This document shows, one piece after another, positions 55,991-64,000 of a stretch of DNA of 64,000 nucleotides. Position 1 is the stretch's first letter. Each line of letters opens with the position of its first letter. The position numbers and the translations under genes are program-made. The notes beneath the pieces are model-generated. The model made no database searches. It was given only the letters and a program-made list of their open reading frames with translations, and was not told the origin of the DNA. Source of the DNA: Chara braunii (taxonomy: Eukaryota > Streptophyta > Charophyceae > Charales > Characeae); contig BFEA01000045.1 in NCBI GenBank assembly GCA_003427395.1, positions 3,796,880 through 3,860,879 of the forward strand. The letters are read 5' to 3'.

Positions 55991-56290
55991 TTATTTTTTT
56001 TTTCGGTCACCGAGAAGAATGATAATGCAGACCAATTTTATCATAAATAAATTCCGATGAAATCTAATTAATTAACAATTATTCCTTCGTTTTTCTTTTC
56101 TTCCATTATTTTTAATTCTCTTCCGTGTTTTTAATTCTAGTATTGGAAATAATTAAAATGAAGAGTTCAACTGTCAATTTAAATTCCGATGGGATTTAAT
56201 GAAATAGCAAAATTTTCTTCGTTCATGCTCCTCTTATTATTTTTAGTCCCTTTGTCTCAATTTTAATTTTGCTCCCGGTATTAACAAAAT
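55991..56290. other. AT-rich spacer
   Basis: AT-rich with T runs. GATGGGATTTAAT and GATGAAATCTAAT-like phrases repeat. No gene. Confidence 0.4.
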
Positions 56291-58200
56291 TTGAGGGCTC
56301 CATCTCCCCATCGATTGGGTGATGTAGAAAAGTTGTGCCAAGACCTACGCTCATATTACCGTCACGCAGCTAACCATTTCGGAAATAGCCTCGGAATGGA
56401 CGAATACAATGGGGCACAGGCGCGGCAAGCGCGNCCGTATCTTTCGTTGATTTCAAGGGTCGGTATAAGTACTTGATATGGAGAATATTAGGGGTTTCTC
56501 TCAGACCCCTAATTTCTCCCGGCGGCTCGGACGAAAGTCCCGGTCAATCTCTTCAGGCAGATAATCTAAGGGTTAATCCATCGGATTTCGGGTGGCCGAC
56601 TGTCCTTCGGTCGCCTGACACCATCACCTCCCTATGGCTGCGGCGTATCACAAGTCGTCGATGCGGCAACAACCTCGGCATCGGGCTCCACACCCGTGCC
56701 GGAGGACCAAGGTCATCCATCCNAGTGGGATCTGCACACCCTCCTCACCTCCCTCCGCGCACCCATCCAGGCGCAACTCNCGACCCTCTCGCCCATCGAG
56801 GCGCAACTTGAGACCCTCGCGCCCTTACAGGCGCAGGTGGCGACTCTTGCCGCTGGCATGCGGCAACTCCAAGACGTTGTTTGTCCTTCCTCTCCTAACT
56901 CTCTCTCTTCTCCTGGCTCCCAATCCGGGTCCCCAGTCCTCCGACGTGATGGTCACGGTGGAGCTTCCTCCTCCGCCGCCCCCGACCCGGCCATCCTGGT
57001 GACCGTCCACGCCCCTAGCGTGATGGCCGCCACAGGCCAGGCCTTCCCTCACTCTACGGGCATACCCGCCCAGATTCAGGTCACTACGGCCACGGGATCA
57101 CAGCCCGTTGCCGTGGTCTCAGTTTTTCCGGTGCCCCGCTTCTCCCTCCCCTTCGCACGACCACAACGCCACCTGGCTCTCCCCCTTATGGGATGCCCCG
57201 CGCCGCTCGTACGTCTACTCCCCCCACTCCTCCTCCTACTCCTTGCTCAATCTATGTCTGTCGTCTTGAGACCCCTTCTTCCTTTACTCTTCCTTCCATG
57301 CAGGCTCGCTTCCCTCGCCCTGTACCCCCTCCACCCCCATCCTACCTCCTTCCTACTCCCTCGGTTGCTGCGACCACTTCTACCACAGCTCCCTCGCAGC
57401 TTGTCGTTGTTGCCCCCGCCGCTTCCCCATGCGGCCCGGGCGTACAGTCACTTGCGCCCCCTCCTCTAGAATATGCGCCGACTTACTCAACCGTAGCGCA
57501 GACCTTTGTTCCTCGATCTCCTCACCGCCAAAACGGTGACGCACCACTCGTCCGCTTGACGGACATTGCCTTGTATAATGGTACAGGGATACATGTGTCT
57601 CGGTGGCTGCAGTCTCCCACCCGCACACTTCAGCTCATGGGCGTCCCACCCGACACGTGGGTGACTCACCTCTCCACATGCCTGCGTGGCGGTCCTTTCG
57701 ACGCCTGGGAGGATTTCTACACTCACTCCCTTCGTGAGGGTCGGACCCCGACCTTCATGGATTTTTAGACGTTCCTCGAGGATCGCTTTGGACCCCGACA
57801 TGATGTGTTGACGCCTTCGAGCATGTTGTTAGTACACGCTGGTTCGACTCTGGTGGCACTGCTGGCCTGGACCGCCACATTCAGGTATTTTAGGACGCCC
57901 GCCTCATTTGCGATGTGGTATTCCTCCCCGAGGCTGCCCTCATCAATCGTTTCTTGGTCAGCCTTCCCCTTGAGTACCGCTCCGAGGTATGGCGATATGA
58001 CTTCACATCGGCCCCGCAGGCTTACGAGGCCGCCAGGGCCCATCAGCGGATGCGGGCCGTCTTCAACCCACTTCCTCCTCCCAGCCTCAACGTACTGGTT
58101 ACGCTTCCTCCTCCTCTCACGACACTTTCTAGCATTTTTCCCCTTTCCACGCTCGTCCCCACCGTTCCGCACAGCAGGGCCGTCACTTCTCACGCTGCTT
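56291..58200 (+). pseudogene. Ty3-type gag, broken
   Basis: Pieces in three frames. A coiled-coil-like segment (TLAPLQAQVATLAAGMRQLQ) comes first, then a Pro/Thr-rich linker. The capsid-like core at 57560-57820 is YNGTGIHVSRWLQSPTRTLQ, then HLSTCLRGGPFDAWEDFYTH and TFLEDRFGPRHDVL. The end is LICDVVFLPEAALINRFLVS and LPLEYRSEVW. The arrangement matches the Retrotrans_gag fold: a W-L start, LRG followed by A-W, then F-L-RFGP. TAG at 57766 and TAG at about 57893, plus frame changes at about 57120 and 57850, disable it. Ns at 56434, 56723 and 56780. No zinc knuckle or pol is visible downstream. Confidence 0.75.
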
Positions 58201-58229
58201 CAGCGCGCTCGAGTATGGTGCGCAGGACG

Positions 58230-59640
58230 TTATTGCCCCGCTATCACCTTAGGGTGACCATGGCGACGACCTCGACCTCTATGAGGCCGTCCACTACCAC
58301 CTGGAGAAATCTCGTCCCAACCTTCCTCTTCCCTTATTAGGTTCCAAATCCGCTCTATCCATACGTACGATAGTCCCGAGGCAATCTCGAAACCGACCAA
58401 GTTGCATGTGGTTCCTCTCCATTCGTTTTCTACCGGTATAGGTATTTTTATTCCCCCCCTAAGTCGCCTTGGTTCGCATCCCTTGAAGGTGTATTCCATC
58501 AGCAATTCCTCTCTAGTCATCTTTTCCCTTCCTGCACAATGCCAGGCCGCTCGGTCTCCCTAAGTAAGTCACCCCTCTTAAAAGTCTCAGTCCTCTATCT
58601 CATCATTTTCGTCCTTATCACTGAAGTCGTCCTCTTTGCCGTAGAACAACTCCTTCACCCCTTCCAGGAATATCTCTCCTACAACTACATTTCTGTAGAC
58701 TATCTCCTAATGCACGGAGCTCGGGACAAAGACATTGTCTATGCTAAGGCAGTTTAGTATCTCTGCCAGCTCTTCCGCCCAGTTCCCTTCAAACGGCCCC
58801 ATTTGTACCGACAACCGAAAGAAGTCCTGTCTGGTGCATTGGTATAGTTCGAGGGTCGTCATGGACTGGCATATCCGTACTAGCCTGCTCCGGGTTCCGA
58901 AGATCGCATCCACCAGAAAGGGAAGCAGCACACATCGCATGGCTCTGATGGGTCGCCTCACGCTTCCTCTATCCCTAAGTTTCACCCGCACATCTACCCT
59001 TTCCATTTTCATTTTCCTCCGCTGACACGCAGCCCATACAACCTCCCCTTCTGCCTTCCTAAACAACTCGTCCGGCGTATTTCCGAGCGCCAAATCTATG
59101 ACCATAGCATTCTCCCCATCTTGTGACAAGTAGACCCACCCCCGGGCTTCCACTGTCCCTCGGAACTCTAAGTCCATTAAACTTCGCGATAACCTTGTCA
59201 AGCTGACATTAGTCCATATTGTCTCTATCCAAAGGAACGCGTCCTCCCCTTCCAACATTACGGTTTGATATACTGGCTCAAGATCTGTCCACGTCCCACC
59301 TTCCGGGAGAACGACCGATACCTCATCCCTTACATCTACTGGCATTTCCGGACCGCTAGTATAGATCGGGGAAGACAACCACCGCGCCATCTCGTTTCCA
59401 GCACCCGACCCCTGTTTTCATAAGAGAGTACCAAATGGTCCTTCCGGTCAGGTCAACCCTCGTCCCATATGAGAATTATTTCAGACCTCTCATCAAGGTC
59501 TCCCTAATTTACCTCCCCATTCCTAAGTACCACCTTCCCATAATACCCTCGGTCGGCCATCCATTTCCCCCACATTCTTTCTCTTGGTTCCATTCCAGCT
59601 GACCTCTATCCTCCTTCCTTCCGATCATCTCTCACTCGTG
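58230..59640 (-). pseudogene. Unrecognised antisense gene beside gag, broken
   Basis: Minus-strand coding-like sequence starts near 59640 (ERMWGKWMADRGYYGKVVLR, ERSEIILIWDEG, DHLVLSYENRGRVLETRW, with two stops). It continues in another frame at 59390 with MARWLSSPIYTSGPEMPVDV, EDAFLWIETIWTNVSLTRLS, EGEVVWAACQRRKMKMERVD and CTRQDFFRLSVQMGPFEGNW. It has a stop at 58707, then in the same frame KIPIPVENEWRGTTCNLVGF and LSYVWIERIWNL to 58230. The paired WIExIW phrases suggest an internal duplication. I do not recognise the family. It converges on the gag; antisense accessory ORFs are known in some plant LTR elements. Confidence 0.5.
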
Positions 59641-62263
59641 TAGACTTAGATGGGGAGGAAAGAATAAACTTATAATTATGCCCCGTCCAACAATCCAAAC
59701 TCAATCAATCTTTACAGAGGGGGAACACATAAAAAAAATCAGGCAATCTCACATGCAGGCCGATCATCTCCTCACCGGCCTATCCCAATATGGTCTCTCC
59801 GCTGGTACTATCGGGAGAGTTTTATCTCATACCTCAAGCGTAGCTCAACCGTCGCGAGCGCGGTACCCAGGCTCCGGCACAGGGTGTTACCCCTCTCCAT
59901 TCGCTCAAAATACCCCATCCCGTTTTGCCGCTCTCGCATACCCTCGTTGGTACCAGGAATTACCCCTGCGCACCCCGTTAGGAGCAACAGTCAGCCATCC
60001 AGGCATTCACTTCCATCGGTCCGACAAGAATCAGCCTTTCCCAAACCATGCTACGGGAAGCTACTAATCGTCTTCGAGACTCCCTCCTTGCCCTACATGC
60101 AGTGGTCCCCCTCCCGTCTGCCGACAAGCATCCGCCCCGCCTGAGAAGACATTTCACATCTCGCCTGGGCAAGGTCATCGAGCTCAAACCGCTCGGGTGA
60201 GAATGCTACTAATCAGCTGGCGATACCAACTCCTGCCTGACAGCCCGGTGGCCCAACCCCCGCACATGGAACCCGACGAACTTCAAAGAGATCGACGTTT
60301 CGCAACCCGCACCGGCCGGTGTAGACTCGTTCTTTCCTTCCGAAAGGCAGGACGCTCAAATCCCATCATGCAAACACAAGTCCCAAGCGGGACACATATA
60401 GTACAAGTGCCTTTCCCTTGGTGCACCCAACGCTTCCTACCCATAGCTCACAATTTTCTCTCAGGACAATGAGTGTCATTTTCCCTATTTTTATAGACAG
60501 TGGTTCGTTTCTTCTCGTGAGAATCTTCAAAGGTGAGTTAGTTTTCCTCGGAGTCTAACAACTCCCTCCATTCCCTTTTTCTTCATTTGTTTGTCTTTTC
60601 ATAGGGTGGGGTTGTTCCTTCTTGATGACCCGTTATATTCTTGTTGGTTCCTTCAAGTATTTCGAAGTGTAAAGTGCATGAGCCCGCTGGGCTCAAAGAA
60701 GAAGATAGGAGGACACTCATTCGGTCGGATCACTCCGCCGCGAGATTTTCATTTGACCTCGGCCGAAGCCGGAGCATCAATCGCTTGCTAGGTAACCGGA
60801 GCCCTTCTTTCGCACGAAGAGGAAGGGTCGACCTGCGACTTGCCCACGGCTTCCCCGGACTGACGAGCATCAGCACTGGAGGAAGGAGGGCTAGAGCCAT
60901 TTCCCAATGGGGATGGCTAATCAAATGTATAGCATCCATGTTATACCTCCAGGCCTGGCCATACCATGCGCCCAACCACCCTCAAATCTGATTCTCACAA
61001 GGGAAAGTGCAAACACAAGTTTAATTTTTTTGTCTTTAGTTGTGTACACGTCAATGCGTCGGGCGCCCCCTTCGAAATTGCAAGGGTCAGTTTAACCCAA
61101 TGCCCGTCACCTCCACCATTTTTGTCGGGCCAAACCCAGTAGACTTCCTAGCCTTAGTCGACCCCACTGCGGGTCCCAGTTGGCTCGGCCCGCCCACGCT
61201 CACGCTAAGGGCGAGGGCCATTCGTCCCACGCTCACCCCCACCTAGTGCTTTGAGATGGATGGGGGTGGGCCATCGCGCGATAGAGGTTTTACATTGGGG
61301 ATGTAGCTCAGCCCCCAAGCCAGGTGGTACTCTCACTGGTCATTCCGCGGCACTGATTTTTTCGATTCTTGGTTGTGTTTTCATGCAATTGTTCTTTCCA
61401 ATACGCAGGTAGTCCAAAGGTTCTTTGAGAGTCTCTCTTCTCTTCTGCGCAGGCTAAGCGTCATCCTTAGGCCGCACACCATTTTCCTAAGCATTGTGTT
61501 CCTACGCCGTCATCGGGGTGCGGCGATGTCGTCCTCCCCTTCGCCTTTACGCACTCATCGGGTCTCATACATCCCCTTCAACCCTATTGACACAGACCCC
61601 TTAGTCGTTTCGGGACCTTTACGTGCATGCACACACAACTTCACACTTCTCTTGGCAAGATTGCACTTCATTCTCTCATTCACGCTCCAAGTCTCAAACG
61701 CAAAGGTCATTTACATGGATTGGCTTTAAGCTAAGGGTCTCGTAGCCCCTTTGCCCCTCTTCCCTTTTCCTTTTGTCGTCCGGCTCCTCCCGACCCTATC
61801 CCGCTCAAGGCATACCTAGCCTTCACTTACCTGCACAATCCCATATGAAGCAAAAATCTATGCAATCCTCCATTGGGGTCAACACATAGCCCTTCCCACA
61901 TGCCTATCTTTCCATGTTCTTTGGTCACTCTGTGTTCCCTCTCTTTTGCTCAATCAGCCTATTCTCTTCTCATAGTCATGCAGTCGGGAAAATGGTTTAG
62001 TCAAACTGACCTCGCTTCAACTTATACTTTGTCCCGGATTCCGCCTCGTTCCCACTCTTTCACACGTCCTTTCCTTTGCCTTCTTGGCGGCACAAGGGAC
62101 CGGCTACCCTTCCCTTGCCGTCTTCCTCCACCAAGTGAGGTCTGATTTCTTTTACCGTTCTCACCCTGGCAATGTAACAAGTGAGGAGAGAAGGGTTAGT
62201 CATATGCCAAGTGAAGGGAAGGGAGAGAGTGGCAAGGCGAAGAGGGAGAGGGACCGAAATAGC
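59641..62263. other. No recognised gene
   Basis: Plus-strand frames such as 59678-60067 and 61373-61729 have no domain, and composition is Pro/Ser/Arg-rich. A stretch near 60058-60200 (LRDSLLALHAVVPLPSADKH) looks mildly protein-like. TTTGTCTTTTCATAG ending at about 60605 resembles an intron acceptor. It may be decayed retroelement sequence. Confidence 0.4.
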
Positions 62264-62269
62264 TAGAGA

Positions 62270-62336
<67 letters not shown>
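62264..62336. repeat. (GA)n microsatellite
   Basis: About 70 bases of GA repeats with two interruptions. Confidence 0.95.
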
Positions 62337-62338
<2 letters not shown>

Positions 62339-62371
62339 AGAGACTTCTAATCCTAATCAAATCATCTCCCC

Positions 62372-62447
62372 ATAGTAGCAGCCGAATGTCGGTTACCCAT
62401 CCCATAGTAGTAGCCGCCAAATGTCGGTCACCCATCCCATAGTAAAA
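62372..62447. repeat. About 37-bp direct repeat, 2 copies
   Basis: CCATAGTAG, then AGCCG and AATGTCGGTTACCCATC, occurs twice in tandem, directly before the terminal satellite. Confidence 0.8.
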
Positions 62448-64000
62448 GATCAACTAAGTATGAACCAGAATACTTCAATCATATATGAACACGACAATAA
62501 GAAGGTTGAGCTAGTGAAAAGGCACATGCACATGGAGGAGAGATCAACTAAGTATGAACCGGAACATCACAATACACATGAACTTGACAATAAAAAGATT
62601 GAACTTGTGAAAGGCATATGCACATAGAGGAGAGATCAACTAAGTATGGACCGGAACATCACAACACACGTGAACTTGACAGTGAGAAGATTGAACTACT
62701 GAAAGGCATATGCACATAGAGGAGAGATCAACTACGTACGAACCGGAACATCACGACATACATGAATTTGACAATGAGAAGATTGAACCAGTGAGAAGGC
62801 ACATGCACATAGAGGAGAGATCAGCTAAGTATGAACCGGAACATCACAACACACACGAACTTGACAATGAGAAAATTGAACTAGTGCAAAACACATGCCC
62901 ATAGAGGAGAGATCAACTAAGTATGAACCGGAACATCACAACACACATGAACTTGACAATGAGAAGCTTGAACTAGTGAAGGACACATGCACATGGAGGA
63001 AAGATCAACTAAGTATGAACTGGTACACAACAACATACATGAACTTCACAATGAGAAGCTAGAACAAGTGAAAGGCACTTACACATGGAGGACAGATCAA
63101 CTAAGTATGAACCGGGACATCATAACACACATGAACTTGACAATGAGAAGCTTGACTAGTGAAGGACACATGCATATGGAGGAACGATCAAATAAGTATG
63201 ACCCGGAACATCACAACATACATGAACTTGACAATTAGAAGATTGAACTAGTGAAAAGGCACATGCACATAGAGGAGAGATCAAGTAAGTATGAACCGGA
63301 ACATCACAACATATATCAATGAGAAACCAGAATTAGTGAAAGACACTTACACATGGAGGAGAGATCAACTAAGTATGAACCAGAACATCACAACATACAT
63401 GAACCTGACAATGAGAAGCTAGAACTAGTGAAAGGCACTTGCACATGGAGGACAGATCAACTAAGTATGAACCGGAACATCACAACATACATCAATGAGA
63501 AGCTAGAACTAGTAAAAGGCACTTGCACATGGAGGAGAGATCAACTAAGTATGAACCGGAACATCACAACATACACGAACTTGACAATGAGAAGCTAGAA
63601 TTAGTGAAAGACACTTCCACATGTAGGAGAGATCAACTAAGTATGAACCGGAACATCACAACATACACGAACTTGACAATGAGAAGTTAGGACTAGTGAA
63701 AGACACTTGCACATGGACAAGAGATCGACTAAGTATGAACCGGAACATCACAACACACATGAACTTGACAATGAGAAGCTAGAACTAGTGAAAGGAACTT
63801 TGACATGAAGGAGAGATCAACTAAGTATGAACCGGGACATCATAACACACATGAATTTGACAATGAGAAGCTTGACTAGTGAAGGACACATGCACATGGA
63901 GGAATGATCAACTAAGTATGACCCGGAACATCACAACATACATGAACTTGACAATGAGAAGATTGAACTAGTGAAGAGGCACATGCACATAGAGGAGAGA
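62448..64000. repeat. 92-bp tandem satellite, about 17 copies, runs off window
   Basis: GATCAACTAAGTATGAACCG recurs from 62448 at about 92-bp steps (62542, 62634, 62726 and onward). Each unit also has GGAACATCACAACACA, CATGAACTTGACAATGAGAA and GCACATGCACAT. A few units are shortened (near 63310 and 63490). Plus-strand frames repeat the peptide MEERSTKYEPEHHN and arise from the satellite. Confidence 0.95.

Noticed and set aside
62421-63598. Series of plus-strand ORFs with repeated MEERSTKYEPEHHN
   Set aside because: Direct products of the 92-bp satellite with frame-breaking indels; no start context or domain.

Overview
This is a gene-poor, repeat-dense nuclear segment of a eukaryote, most likely a green plant or streptophyte alga. 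The support is a plant-type initiator-Met primer site (TGGTATCAGAGC) and a tRNA-Asp-type primer site on LTR elements, an L1-type LINE whose ORF1 carries a zinc knuckle, a Ty3-like gag, and degenerate TTTAGGG-like stretches. The accessory proteins remind me of multicopy hypothetical proteins from charophytes such as Chara, but that is recollection only. I see no intact host gene, rRNA or functional tRNA. Two Nextera junction adapters, one 124-base N gap and several single Ns show a short-read mate-pair assembly, so some duplications are artefacts.

Layout: 1-8.7 kb is tandem arrays (92, 40, about 64 and 37 bp) and decayed repeats. 8.75-15.6 kb is a broken minus-strand LINE. 15.64-17.5 kb holds an LTR end with primer site, a tRNA-derived SINE-like unit and a pyrimidine tract. 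17.69-18.39 kb is a 147-bp dyad-symmetric satellite. 19.17-26.42 kb is a minus-oriented LTR retrotransposon (two LTRs of about 1 kb) with no recognised coding. 26.42-54.48 kb appears to be one giant TIR-bounded element. 54.48-55.99 kb resumes the LTR-element interior as a second copy. 56.3-58.2 kb is a broken gag, followed on the other strand by an unrecognised broken gene (58.2-59.6 kb). 59.6-62.2 kb has no recognised gene. A (GA)n tract and a second 92-bp satellite close the window.

The central discovery candidate is the 28.05-kb segment 26,423-54,476. Its ends are 32-bp inverted repeats (31/32 identical) and it interrupts a junction that is seen uninterrupted at 20,335, leaving an apparent AT duplication. 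Inside lie a DUF7869-like putative transposase pseudogene reading toward the left end, two paralogous unknown genes in opposite orientation, a decayed gene with a ParB-like domain followed by a beta-class DNA-methyltransferase-like fold, an acidic ORF, and a Ulp1-type cysteine protease reading toward the right end. More than 40 copies of one short near-palindrome (arms GAAGTTCG/CGAACTTC) are spread through the segment and largely avoid the coding blocks. The inferred picture is a large autonomous DNA transposon, now decayed by stops and frameshifts, that carried its own DNA-modification and protease genes.
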